Positions 35,529 through 45,790 of a stretch of DNA of 64,000 nucleotides are shown here, piece after piece. Position numbers and translations under genes: made by a program. Within the stretch, counting starts at the first letter, position 1, and every line of letters starts with the position of its first letter. Origin of the DNA: Peromyscus leucopus (taxonomy: Eukaryota; Chordata; Mammalia; Rodentia; Cricetidae); assembly GCF_004664715.2 (NCBI RefSeq), contig NC_051074.1, forward strand, positions 20,356,558 through 20,420,557. Direction: 5' to 3'. Below the pieces are notes generated by a model. The model ran no database searches, was not told the DNA's origin, and was given only the letters and a program-made list of their open reading frames with translations.

Positions 35529-35747
35529 GTTTCCTTTCTGGCTCATACACCACCACTGGGAATGAAAGTGTATAAGATCTTAGAATCACAGAGTCCAAGT
35601 TCACACATGGCTGATTATGTCCTGTATAATGATGTACTAACAGAAAATGGAATATTCCACGTGAAGAACATGATAGATGGGAAGGATGCCATAACTATAG
35701 AGAACCCCTTCCTTGCAGTCTGGTTTGACCGATCTGGGCTTATGGAG
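35529..35747 (+). CDS. Man2a1: Man2a1 internal exon D
   Basis: This exon has exactly 73 codons, phase 0 at both ends, after acceptor TCTTTAAAG and before donor GAG|GTATGT. The protein begins VSFLAHTPPLGMKVYKILES and ends ENPFLAVWFDRSGLME. 'PPLG-KVYKILES' and 'ADYVLYND...NGIF' are typical of MAN2A1 and clearly different from MAN2A2. It forms part of the beta-sandwich half. No frameshift or stop is present. Confidence 0.96.
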
Positions 35748-36287
35748 GTATGTTCTCAAAAGTTGTGACAACCATAGAGAGGTTATTGTATTTACTACGT
35801 GTGTCCATGACTATGCAGATGGGGCAGTCCTCTAACCCAGGGCTGCAGCAGACACTCTGGGAGACAGGATTGGTGAGCTGCTGCCTACCTTCTGGGGGTG
35901 TGCCGCTCATAGTGTGGTGTACAGAGGTGCCGCTGATCCATTAGGTAAGTGGTGATAGTTCAAAGTGCTTATGGAAACTTTGGAAAGGAGGTTAACAGAG
36001 TGTCTCTATTGAATAAAATGCCCAGTGAGTTTTCTTCAAACTAATTCTCATTTTTGGTTCACTTTCATTGTGTTTTAACCTGGCTCCTGCATTTGACAGT
36101 TAAGCAGGTCTCCTATAGAAAGTGTGTGGAGCTTGAGTCTAAGCGCCTTGTTCCTTGCTCAAGTATATTGCAACTTTTTGTTCGATTTGAAGGATTTAAA
36201 ACCAAGGCTAACTATAAAATTTTGATGCTCAGCCAAATATCTCAAATGTTAGAGGTTTACTTTAGCAATATTTAGTCTCACACCACT

Positions 36288-36425
36288 CTCTCTCTCTCTC
36301 TTTTTTTTTCCCTGGGACAGGGTGAGACTGGGTAGCTCAGGCTTGCCTGGAACTCATTATTAAGCCCAGGCTAACCTTAATCTTATATAATCCTTCTACT
36401 TTAGCCTTCCAAGATACATGAGCAT
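36288..36425 (-). repeat. Degenerate B1-like SINE after a CT run
   Basis: A (CT)n/T run, then GGGACAGGGTGAGACTGGGTAG, 'ctcaggcttgcctggaactca' and 'agccttccaagatacatgag', which follow the antisense B1 order with many substitutions. Confidence 0.55.
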
Positions 36426-36429
36426 TTAA

Positions 36430-36624
36430 AAAATTTTATGTATATATTTGTCTCCTGATATGTGTGTGTGTGTGTATCTGGGTACCTGGTGCCTGAGGCG
36501 GTCAGGTGGGCATCTGATACCCAAGAACTGGAGTAACAGTCAGTTGTGAGCTGCCATGTGGGTGCTAGGAACCAAACCCAGGTCCTCTAGAGTGCCCTTA
36601 ACCATTGAGCCATCTCCCTAACCC
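36430..36624 (-). repeat. B3 SINE
   Basis: Antisense B3: 'gagctgccatgtgggtgctaggaaccaaacccaggtcctct' and 'aaccattgagccatctcccta', with a short GT run in its tail part. It lies about 190 bp upstream of exon E. Confidence 0.9.
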
Positions 36625-36810
36625 GACCTGAACATTTTTAACCTGTCCTGGTAGATTTTAGTGTGTTTTATTCTGAGCATATTCACAGTCTCCATTTGCA
36701 GTTTCGTCTTCCTGCCTTCATAGAATTTTGATTTTCATTCTTAACTCAATCTGATGGCATTTTGGTAACGGATTGCTGGTTTTGTTTTTGTTTTGTTTTC
36801 TAATCCTTAG

Positions 36811-36933
36811 AAAGTGAGAATGAAAGAGGACGGTAAACACCATGAAATAAAGGTGCATTTCCTGTGGTATGGAACCACAAACAAGAGAGACAAAAGTGGC
36901 GCCTATCTCTTCTTGCCTGATGGGCAGGGCCAG
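36811..36933 (+). CDS. Man2a1: Man2a1 internal exon E
   Basis: This exon has 41 codons, phase 0 at both ends, after acceptor AATCCTTAG and before donor CAG|GTGAGT. It reads KVRMKEDGKHHEIKVHFLWY and then GTTNKRDKSGAYLFLPDGQGQ. SGAYLFLP is one of the most conserved C-half motifs of class II mannosidases. From knowledge of the Drosophila enzyme structure, I believe its tyrosine contributes to the active site. A B1 SINE begins only 55 bp after the donor. Confidence 0.97.
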
Positions 36934-36988
36934 GTGAGTGTCACTACAGAGACGGGGCATTGGCATGTTTATTGGAACAGTGCTTGCT

Positions 36989-37190
36989 GCTGGGTGGTGG
37001 CGCACACCCTTAATCCCAGCACCCAGAAGGCAGAGGCAGGCGGATCTCTATGAGCTGGAGGCCAGGCTGGTCTACAGAAAGAGTTCCAGGATAGCCAGAG
37101 ATACATAGAGAAACCCTGTCTCAAAAAAGAAGGGGAAAAAAAAAGAAAGAAAGAGAGGGAGTGAGGGAAGGAAGGAGGGAGGGAGGGCGC
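36989..37190 (+). repeat. B1 SINE with purine-rich tail
   Basis: Sense B1 from GCTGGGTGGTGGCGCACACC to AAACCCTGTCTC (about 37122), then a GAAA/GGGA-rich tail to 37190. It starts 55 bp after the exon E donor. Confidence 0.93.
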
Positions 37191-37445
37191 TAAGGGCAAA
37201 GACTAGCATGTCTCACTAGTTTATCATTGGAGGTGGATCAGCTCTTGACTGTGGAATTATATTTATCCTTATTAAAGGTTGGTAGTTTGTGCTTGAACGT
37301 TAGATGTGTCAGAGCTGGAATTCAGTTAGGAAGACACAAAGAATGAGAGTTCTCCATGAGGGAAGCAAATCTAGACCTGGCCCTGAGGGAGGTGATTTGA
37401 GGAACTGCGTAGCTGGGTTACAGTGTGAGTGTAGAGATACAAAGT

Positions 37446-37625
37446 GGGCTGGAGAGGTGGCTCAGAGGTTAAGAACACTGGCTGCTCTTCCAGAGGTTCT
37501 GAGTTCAATTCCCAGCAACCACATGGTGGCTCACAACCATCTGTAATGAGATCTGGTGCCCTCTTCTGGCCTGCAGGCATGCATGCAGGCAGAATACTGT
37601 ATACATAATAAATTTTAAAAAAAGA
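37446..37625 (+). repeat. B2 SINE
   Basis: Nearly complete sense B2: GGGCTGGAGAGGTGGCTCAG (tRNA-like A box), GTTCAATTCCCAGCAACCAC (B box), 'gatctggtgccctcttctggcctgcaggc' and an A-rich tail. Confidence 0.96.
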
Positions 37626-38136
37626 AAATGCCTAGCTCTGTGGGAAAAATTGTTCACTGGATAACTTCTCTCTCTCCTTTTGGGATTTAATAAACAGGGT
37701 TTTTTTTCCTACTTTTGAATATAAAAGCAATACATACAGAGTCTGGCACATTTTGAAAATGTAGCTAACATGAAAAAAACTGTGAAATAATGGTAATCTG
37801 CAGCCCCATGAAAATCACTGCCAACATTTAGACATGTCTTTGATCTTTGATTTTGGGCATTATTCATACACCCCCATTTTCAGCATTGTTTTATTGCCTT
37901 TATATAGTTTGGTTTTCATTCTTAACTCAATCTGAGACAGGCTCTTTGGAAGTGTAATCCTAACACTGGCTCTTGGGTTTCAGAATCTCCTAATGCTGCA
38001 CATCCACTTTGTCCCACTTCCTCATGACAGTGACCTTGTAGCTTTCTCTATAACATCTTTACATACAGTTCTGACTATTTCCTGAGAAGCTGAGCAGAGA
38101 CATTTTGGGTCAGTGTCGGAAGCAAATCTCTAAGGT

Positions 38137-38326
38137 TTTTTTTTCTTTTTTCTTTTTTCTTTTTTTTCTTTTTTTTTTTTGGTTTTTCGAAACAGGGTTT
38201 CTCTGTGTAGCTTTGCACCTTTCCTGGAACTCACTTGGTAGCCCAGGCTGGCCTCGAACTCACAAAGATCCACCTGTCTCTGCCTCCCGAGTGCTGGGAT
38301 TAAAGGCGTGCGCCACCACACCCGGC
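38137..38326 (-). repeat. B1 SINE with long T tract
   Basis: A TC-interrupted T tract (38137-38180), then full antisense B1 GGTTTTTCGAAACAGGGTTT ... GCGCCACCACACCCGGC. The 'gctttgcacctttcctggaactcacttggtagcc' middle is the cricetid-style variant. Confidence 0.95.
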
Positions 38327-39047
38327 TTTGCTTTTTTTTTTTTTTTTTTAACCTGTTGATTCTCTTGCCTCTGGAAAGACTGCACAAAAGTTCATTACCA
38401 CCATGTTTTGGTCCCTTTCCCAAGCTCCGAGAATTAGCCCTATCAAAAACGTCGCCTGTTCCAATGCTTTTTCCATTGCCTCTGTGCCTTCATGTTCCCC
38501 TCCTCAAGAGGAGTTACTCTCCTTAACGCTTTGTGGCCCACTGACTAATCTTCTGAGAAAGTCATCTTTTCTTCTACAATTTAGAGAAGCTGCCCACTGC
38601 CATGATTAGATTTTTAGAGATATATAGGCCACCATAAGGTAGATTGTTTGTTCGTTTATGTTCAAGCCAGCGAAAATTTGTAGGTAAGTAATAGCTTTTA
38701 GTACCTCTTCCAGAAGAGGCAGAGAATCTTACTTCTAAGTTCTTTGGATGTGCCTCACTTCATAGTGTTTTCACTGGATAGTTATTGGTTCAGAGTCTTT
38801 TTTGTCTTGATTTAATTTTTCTTTCTCTAAGGCCAATCAAATTGTAAGCATTTACAAATCCAGGCTTTATAATTTTTTTGTAAGAAAAAAATCTTACCTT
38901 ATGTCCATTGTTTATATCCTGTGTATTCTGATAAGTTGTAAGATTTTCATGTCAAGTTATGGATATTGAATTGTGTGGATTTGTCAAAACATTTGGGAAA
39001 GTTTAGAAATGAAAGTGTTTTTGCTAAACGTGTCCTTTTCTCTTCAG

Positions 39048-39162
39048 CCATATGTTTCTCAACGGCCACCCCTTGTCAGAGTGACACGTGGAAGGCTCTA
39101 TTCAGAAGTGACCTGCTTCTTGGAACACGTGACTCATAAAGTCCGACTATACAACATACAAG
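39048..39162 (+). CDS. Man2a1: Man2a1 internal exon F
   Basis: This 115-bp exon lies behind a good polypyrimidine acceptor (CTTTTCTCTTCAG) and ends one base into a glycine codon at donor G|GTAAGC. It encodes PYVSQRPPLVRVTRGRLYSE and VTCFLEHVTHKVRLYNIQ. The 'VRVT-G-LYSEV' and 'VRLYNI-G' pattern is shared by MAN2A1 and MAN2A2. The opening SQR triplet seems to differ from the residues I remember at this point in human MAN2A1 (YTT), but that is recall, not an alignment. Confidence 0.96.
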
Positions 39163-39212
39163 GTAAGCACACAGCACAGCTGTCAATCACAGAGACTTGG
39201 TGGTGGATTCTT

Positions 39213-39407
39213 TTTTTTTTTTTTTAATTTATCTATTTATTATTATGTATACAGTATTCTGCCTGCATTTGTCCATGTGGGCCACAAGAGGATACCAGAT
39301 CTCACTATAGATGGCTGTGAGCCACCATGTGGTTGCTGGGAATTGAACTCAGGTCCTCTGGAAGAGCAGCCAATGCCCTTAACCTCTGAGCCATCTCTCC
39401 AGCCCGT
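39213..39407 (-). repeat. B2 SINE, TSD TGGTGGATTCTT
   Basis: Antisense B2 (poly T, ATGTATACAGTATTCTGCCTGC ... CATCTCTCCAGCCC) bounded by the perfect 12-bp duplication TGGTGGATTCTT (39201-39212 and 39408-39419). It lies 50 bp after the exon F donor. Confidence 0.95.
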
Positions 39408-39679
39408 TGGTGGATTCTTAACTTTTCTTCCATCTTTTCACTGAGTTAGAAGTTGTTTTAGAGACAACTTAGTCTTTTTAAATTGACTTTATGTCTACAG
39501 TATGACTTCTCGTGTCATATTTACCTTTAGATAATGGGAATGATAAAGCATTCATCCTTCTGTACCAATGTCTTAGTTATGAGATTATCAGTCCATAACT
39601 TTTATTTTTAAGACCCGAAAGCAATTCAGTATTTAGGTGTGGTTTTATAAAATATAATAATAGCATAGTTACTAGGAGC

Positions 39680-39681
<2 letters not shown>

Positions 39682-39711
<30 letters not shown>
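39682..39711. repeat. (CA)n microsatellite
   Basis: About 15 CA units. Confidence 0.98.
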
Positions 39712-39713
<2 letters not shown>

Positions 39714-40732
39714 CTACCTACCTGCCTCTTTAATGCAGAAGGCAGTTCTTTTGGTTCACATTTCTGTCTGTTACATTTCTTCAGCTAATTTCATGCAGTA
39801 TCTTTGCTAATTAAAATGATGTGGAATAAGCTTTAATCATTTTATTTAATCATTTTAGGAGCTACTAAGCTCCCGTCCTTTCTTGGAATATGGCTTGTTT
39901 TTTTCTTCCAGAGCCTTACACTTGGGCAGTTATGTTGGTTTATTCTAAATTCAGCACTTTTAGAATGGAGGGCTTTACCAATCACAAATTTAATTCCTTT
40001 TTTCAGGTTACTTACCAGATCAACAACTATCTTAGAAAAGGTCCTTATAGATATGACACTTGAAGACCACTGTTACCTAGGCTGAAAAAAATTAGGGAAG
40101 GGAAAATATTCCTGCCTTGACTTTTCATACAGATAGAAAATAAGGAATACCACCAACTAAGGGTAAACTGCTAATAAGTATGGATTATTTATTATCTTTT
40201 ATAGGGAAAAGACGTCACAGTCACAGAATGTCTTACATACCCAATGCTCAACTTCTTGATTTCACTATCTAAACTTAATTTTGCTTTTATTTAATTATAT
40301 AACTTTGTATTTTACTACTTTTGCCTTTTCCTATGATATTAGACATTTTTTTTTCCTCCTAGAACCTCTTGGTGATAACACAGTATGTTTTCTAAGTAAT
40401 CCATGGTTCCCAGGTTAAACCAGGACATCCTCTAGGGCTATGAAAACTAACAGTGAACATGAACATTGTGCCTAAGTATGACTTCTGTGTTGCATAGAAT
40501 GGCTTTCCTACCAACAGGAAAAGCCTGAAGTTATAAAATAGTCCTTTTTCAAGTTTCCCAAAACCTTCAGTAAGTCAGAACCATGGAGATGGGGCGTTCC
40601 TTTGGGCCATTTTTAATAATTCACCCTGAATGCTCTAGCATCACCTTTTCAACTATTACCAGCTGTTTCATATTATAAGTAGAAAATAGCATCATACATG
40701 GAAATATTCATCTGGTTTTAGTTTTACTTACA

Positions 40733-40915
40733 GGCCTATAACCCAATTTACTTGAGAGGCTGAGTCAGGAGGATTGCAGGTTTGAACAAAGGCCAGGGCA
40801 AATGAGTGAGACCTTGTCTGAAAGTAAGGAAAGAAGGCTAGGGGTGTGGCCCAGAAGTGGGGCGCTTCCCTAGGTCCCTGCATGTGTGAGACCCTGGCTT
40901 CAGTCCTCAGCATTG
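40733..40915 (+). repeat. B4-type composite SINE
   Basis: The left half is B1-related ('gagaggctgagtcaggaggattgcaggtttgaa...ctgtctgaaag-like'). The right half is ID-related ('gctaggggtgtggcccag...gcttccctaggtccctgcatgtgtgagaccctggcttcag'). That B1-plus-ID order defines B4/RSINE elements. Confidence 0.75.
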
Positions 40916-42040
40916 CCTGCTCTATGAGAATATATTTTAGTAGCATGTATTAAATTGTATAAAGTAAAGGGCTTCATTAGAACGTTTCTATACTTCATAT
41001 ACTCTACTTTAATCATATTCATCCTTTCTATTTCTCCTTGGTCCCTCTTTTCCTCCCACAGGAAGACTTCCCCCTGAGTGCAGCCTGGCACAGACCTGTG
41101 TCCAGTTTACCTTTGCTTTTCCATAGATGATGTTTCAGAATAATTACTGCATCATCACCTCTGAAATTCTAACCTCAGTCAGATATATTTCCTTAGTTAC
41201 TTTTGCTTTGCTTTAGTCCTGCCCATCTGTGCTCCTGCACCTCCTGAGCTCTCCTTGGGTTCTCCGGGGCCCCTGAGGTCCTGTGTCAGGATGGCCTGTG
41301 TAAGTAGGTACTCCGCTTCCGCTGCTGGGCACGGCAGCTTGGCCTGCTGTCATAGACCAGCAGCCGATTTGGAAATTAATCGACTCTGACCTGCCTGCTT
41401 CCTTCTGCCAAGAAACTCTGCTCATCAGAACTAAGTGGCTGTCATCTTTCCTCTCTCTTTCCTCTCTTCCCTCTCCTGGACACAGTCCTGTCCAGCCTGC
41501 CTGGCAGCTCTGCAGCTGAAGCCAGGGCCTCTGCAGTCTCACTGGCTTCTGGCTTCCAGAGTGGCCACGTTCATTGACTAGGTTTCACCAGCCTTTAGTT
41601 GCTGGTTCTCTGTGGGGGTCCATGTCTGTTTGCTGGCTTTTCTTCTCTCTCTTCCCTGCTTTATTTTATCCTTCTGTCTCCTAGTGTTCCGTTCCCGGAT
41701 TGTTCTTCCTGGCTCCCTTGTTCTGATTCCGGTGAATAGATTTTAGAGGTTCTGCCAATGGGCAGGTGCCTCTCACCACCAAGCTGACCAGCCTTGAAAG
41801 CTGGGTTTTGACCAAGGCTCATCTTTCCTCCGCATTCATAACCTGTTCACTGTAGCTGCAGGATACATATTTCTAAATCTAAGAGTATATACCTTCTTGC
41901 CAGTTCTTGAAGTCTCCGGAAGCCTGGCCTCTAGGGAATGGAGGTACTTTTAAAATACTTTAGTTAGTTAAGCGACAGAGAGCACTCTGACTAGGACACA
42001 AACAGTATTGACACCGTGTCTAAAAAACGCAGGCTCTGTC

Positions 42041-42068
42041 GCCTCCGGATTTCTCAGTTGGTAGAGCA
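42041..42068 (+). repeat. tRNA-Lys-like 5' half (relic)
   Basis: GGATTTCTCAGTTGGTAGAG plus CA, preceded by GCCTCC, resembles the 5' half of mammalian tRNA-Lys (GCCTGGATAGCTCAGTTGGT...), agreeing at about 20 of 22 positions from GGAT onward. The anticodon arm and T arm are not recognisable downstream, so this is not a functional tRNA. Confidence 0.45.
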
Positions 42069-42800
42069 CGCGTGGGATGACAAGTTTTTGTGCCAACATT
42101 AGAGTTTCATGGCTTCAATGCATGGAGGTCCAGAAATGTGTTTGCAATGACAGGTGAGGAGGTAGGATGTGAAGTTTCTGAGACTGCTTCTCTGGACGGG
42201 TTTATTCCAGTGGTCTGCATTAAACCCGAAGTCAGCAGATGCAAGTGCGAAGTGATGTATACAGCTTGCATTCCCCGAGCAGTTACATTTATTTATTCTA
42301 ACATGGAAGCGGTTGGGTGGGAGATGAGACACCTGGATCATCGAAGGGCTTTTCTCCAAACCGTATTCCCTCCTGCCTCTGGATTTGTCCTCCTTTCAAT
42401 GAGTTTGCCTCTTAGAAGGGACTAGCCACGCCCAGGAGAGACTTCAGGCTGACCCTTTCCTCCCTGGTCTCTGTGACCCACTCCCATGTGAATTCCTCTT
42501 CCATCATTTCCCGAGGCCTCATCACTTGGCTCTTGGCTCGTTGAGGCTGTCCTGAAGTCACTCCCTCAGAAGGCTTGTGCTGGAAATGGGGCTCTTCAAG
42601 TAGATGATACCTGGACATTTCAGCTGTAGGGAAGTTCTGAGGTGTTTGGAATCACCCAAATGTTCTTAAATACACTGTGGTTTGGCTTCCCGAGTAAACA
42701 GAGAACTAATGAAAATGCACAGTCAAAAGGTCAGTTTCCTATATAGAAAGACCTACAGGCAATTTCTACGTTTTTGTAGATGGACTCTTAGCTTATAGTT

Positions 42801-42963
42801 TTTGTTTGTTTGTTTGTTTGTTTGTTTTTTTCTTCTCTGTATAGCTTTGTGCCTTTCCTGGAACTCACTCTATAGCCCAGGCTGGCCTCGAACTCACAGA
42901 GATCCACCTGCCTCTGCCTCCCGAGTGCTGGGATTAAAGTTGTGCGCCACCACTGTGCTTGGC
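42801..42963 (-). repeat. B1 SINE, TSD AGCTTATAGTT
   Basis: Antisense B1 behind a (GTTT)n tract, bounded by the perfect 11-bp duplication AGCTTATAGTT (42790-42800 and 42964-42974). Confidence 0.95.
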
Positions 42964-43149
42964 AGCTTATAGTTCTTAAAATATCAAAAATATTCCTTCT
43001 CAGATTTAACTTCCTGAGCTGTTTCTGTGTATATGTTAATTCTGCCCTCTCCAGTGGCCCAGTGATTAGTGGATGAGTGTTAATGAATGGAGCCTGTTTG
43101 TTATTGGTATCAAATTTCTTACTTTTAATTTTTATCAGTATTTTATTTT

Positions 43150-43346
43150 TTAACATTTTATTTTAAATTTTGTATGTGTCCATGTGTGCACTCTCCCATG
43201 TGTGAGCACACATGCATGCTGGTGCTTGCATAGGCCAGAAGAGATTGTTGGATTCCCTGAACCTGGTGTTCCAGGCTGAGAATAAGATTTGGGTCCTCTG
43301 CAAGAGCAATGTGTTCTCTTAACTGCTGAACCATCTCTCCAGCCCA
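43150..43346 (-). repeat. B3 SINE
   Basis: Antisense B3, diverged: 'cctggtgttccaggctgagaataagatttgggtcctctgcaagagcaatg' and 'aactgctgaaccatctctccagccca'. Confidence 0.85.
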
Positions 43347-43915
43347 TTTATTAAGATTTTAAGTAAGCATGCAGAGTAGTGATTTTCCTTATGGCATTTC
43401 ATACAATACCAAATTTATGAGACAGGAAGTAATGGGATTATTAATATTGTGTGCTCATGAGCATGCCATTGTATTAGATTGATCCCTGCTAATTTTACAA
43501 CAAAGTTTATTATTTTTAACAACATTGATAAATAGTGAGTTAATATTACAGATCACCTCTTAATTGATAGTCTATGTTAAGTATCCAATTCAATGAAATC
43601 GCCTTTGTAAAATCTGCAAACCTGATCAAATGCCTCCCGGTCCTCAGTGTCTGTTCTGCTTGCTTTTTGTTCCTTTTCCCCCTAAAGTAACTTTTTTCAA
43701 GAACATAAATCAAACAACACTTCCCAAATTTCACAGACCAATTGGTCATTATTGATTGTGAAACCAACTGTGTTGAGAGGCCTTGGTACAGCCACCTGCT
43801 TTGGTATTGAACTGTGGTTTCTGTATTTGCATTCTCCACAGATTTGGAAAATAATTAGCTCAGTTGAAAGGCTCTTTCTTAATATCACTTAGCTATTCAC
43901 AAATACCATATCTGA

Positions 43916-44037
43916 GGGCTGGAGAAATGGCTCAGTGATTAAGAACACTGGTTGTTCTTGTAGAGGATCCTAGTTCCATGACCAACACCCACATGGTAGC
44001 TCAGAACCATCCTTAACTCCAGTTGCTAGGGATCTCT
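43916..44037 (+). repeat. B3 SINE, left part (split by LTR)
   Basis: GGGCTGGAGAAATGGCTCAG through 'aactccagttgctagggatc'. The expected continuation 'caa-ctcttct' resumes only after the LTR at 44038-44390, so this is one SINE cut in two. Confidence 0.85.
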
Positions 44038-44390
44038 TGTATAGGCAGACTTTTCTTCCCCACCCCAGTTCCCAAATAACTGGCACAGAGACTTAATATT
44101 AATTACAAATGATCAGCCAATAGCTCAGGCTTATTACTAACTAGTTCTCATAATTTAAATTAATGCATTTCTATTAATCTACATTTTGCCACATGGTGTT
44201 ACCTCTCTTTCATCTTTCACCTCTTGTTTCCTCTCTGTGTCTCGTTTGTGACTCCTGACTTCTCCCTTCTTCTCCTTCCTAGTGTCCTTAGTTCTCCCAC
44301 CTAACCTTATCTTGTCTAGCTACTTGACAGTCAACTTCTTTATTAAACCAATCACAGCAACATATGTTTACACAGTGTAAAGGAATATCA
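44038..44390 (-). mobile_element. Solo ERVK-type LTR inside B3
   Basis: A 353-bp element TGTATAGGCAGAC...GGAATATCA. Its body ('attaattacaaatgatcagccaatagctcaggcttattactaactag', 'tttattaaaccaatcac') is a diverged member of the family at 9777, 11340 and 49973. Flanks ATCTCT and ACTCTC do not form a clean duplication, so the exact ends or the age are uncertain. Confidence 0.7.
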
Positions 44391-44429
44391 ACTCTCTTCT
44401 TGCATCCTCAGGCACTGCATGTGTGTGGT

Positions 44430-44467
<38 letters not shown>

Positions 44468-44476
44468 CTAAATCCC

Positions 44477-44480
<4 letters not shown>
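44391..44480 (+). repeat. B3 SINE, right part with (CA)n tail
   Basis: 'actctcttcttgcatcctcaggcactgcatgtgtgtggtg' completes the split B3 and runs into a (CA)n microsatellite (44432-44466), which expanded in the SINE tail. Confidence 0.85.
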
Positions 44481-44509
<29 letters not shown>

Positions 44510-44657
44510 GGTTTTTCGAGACAGGGTTTCTCTGTGTAGCTTTGCGCCTTTCCTGGAACTCACTTGGTAGCCCAGGCTGGCCTCGAACTCACAGAGATCC
44601 GCCTGGCTCTGCCTCCCAAGTGCTGGGATTAAAGGCGTGCGCCACCACCGCCCGGCT
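44481..44657 (-). repeat. B1 SINE, TSD TAAATCCCTAAA
   Basis: Antisense full B1 with a long poly T, flanked by the perfect duplication TAAATCCCTAAA (44469-44480 and 44658-44669). Few substitutions are visible; probably one of the youngest SINEs in the window. Confidence 0.97.
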
Positions 44658-45689
44658 TAAATCCCTAAATTTTAAGAAAAACAAATACCATGTTTATCTT
44701 TTCGTTATCTATTACATGTAACATTCAGAAAGGCAATCTTAGGTTCACGAACATTCAAAAATCAAGATCAGAGCAACTTCAGTGATGTCTGAGGAAATTC
44801 TTTGCTTTTTTGTCAGGTTAAGTAAGAAACTCATTTTATAGGCCACATAATTTAGCATGATACTCTTTTGGAACCATTGGGAACCGTCTTTGGAAAGATT
44901 ATTTGGTTTGTAGGAAAATGACATATTTCTGGCAATACACCTTGGGGGGGGTAGAATTAATTTTTCTTTTCATTAAGTTTAATTTGATATTTGAAGTTTC
45001 CTCAAGCAGTCCTTTGGTAGAAGATTGTATATTTATTGAATATTTACAAAAGGAGTAACAAGGATAAATAAGTGACATGCCAACTAAAGCTTCATTTTTA
45101 CTTCACAATTGTAATTACCAGGCTTTTTTAATGCCCTGGTTTTCTGACATCAACTGCTATTTGGAAGAATTAGGTTGCTATGGGTTACCAGCATGTCATG
45201 TGTGTTTTCACTGGCTTTAGGTCCCAAATCTGTTAAATATCTTCCACCTACCTCCCCACTGCCTCAAGGCTGTGTTTTTCTGGGCAGGTGCTTGTGAATG
45301 AGTGAGTAAGTGTGTAGGAGCCATGTTTCAGCCTTAGGAGAAATATCTGAAATGCAATATTTTTATCCTGCTTTCACCAACATATTATAACAGTACTGTA
45401 TATGTGTAATGGATCTTGCTAAAAGAAAGCAAGGAGCCTGAGGCGAAAATGTAATGAACGGCTGTCAGAAGTGCAGGAGGAAAGACCCCTGTGACTCAGA
45501 GAGGGAATTATATCTTGGACGGATGTAGGCAGCAGCCAGAGTGCTTGCTTCTCTTGGAGCAGTTCTGAATGTGTTACATAAAATCTCGGTGGCTTTGTTA
45601 CATGACGCTTGACTTTTAGAGATTCAAGATGACCTTCACCTGGTTAAACCTGAGAGTGAGGGACTCCAGTCTTCTGTCACCTCTGAAAG

Positions 45690-45790
45690 CAACATAACCT
45701 TTTGGATTTGTCCTTTAAGTTCTTAGGGACTCTGTTTCTTAATCTACAGAAAGAGCAAGGGGACAATTAGGAATACCATTAGCGTCTTCA
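45690..45790 (+). repeat. possible MIR relic
   Basis: 'ctctgtttcttaatctacagaaagagcaaggggacaattaggaatacc' resembles the MIR right core. Strongly diverged. Confidence 0.4.

Larger units (their letters stand above)
35748..36810 (+). other. Man2a1 intron D-E (1.1 kb)
   Basis: Intron with a degenerate antisense B1-like stretch (about 36288-36425) directly followed by an antisense B3 (36430-36624). The first 500 bases look unique. Confidence 0.9.
36934..39047 (+). other. Man2a1 intron E-F (2.1 kb)
   Basis: Intron crowded with SINEs: a sense B1 (36989-37122 plus purine-rich tail), a sense B2 (37446-37625) and an antisense B1 (38181-38326) behind a long T tract. The rest is unique sequence. Confidence 0.9.

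Noticed and set aside
36934..37053. Open frame continuing past the exon E donor into a B1
   Set aside because: The donor CAG|GTGAGT and the in-phase join to exon F give the conserved protein. The extension is SINE-derived.
41213..41542. 109-codon minus frame in a GC-rich segment
   Set aside because: No motif or codon pattern suggesting a gene; no promoter or splice evidence.
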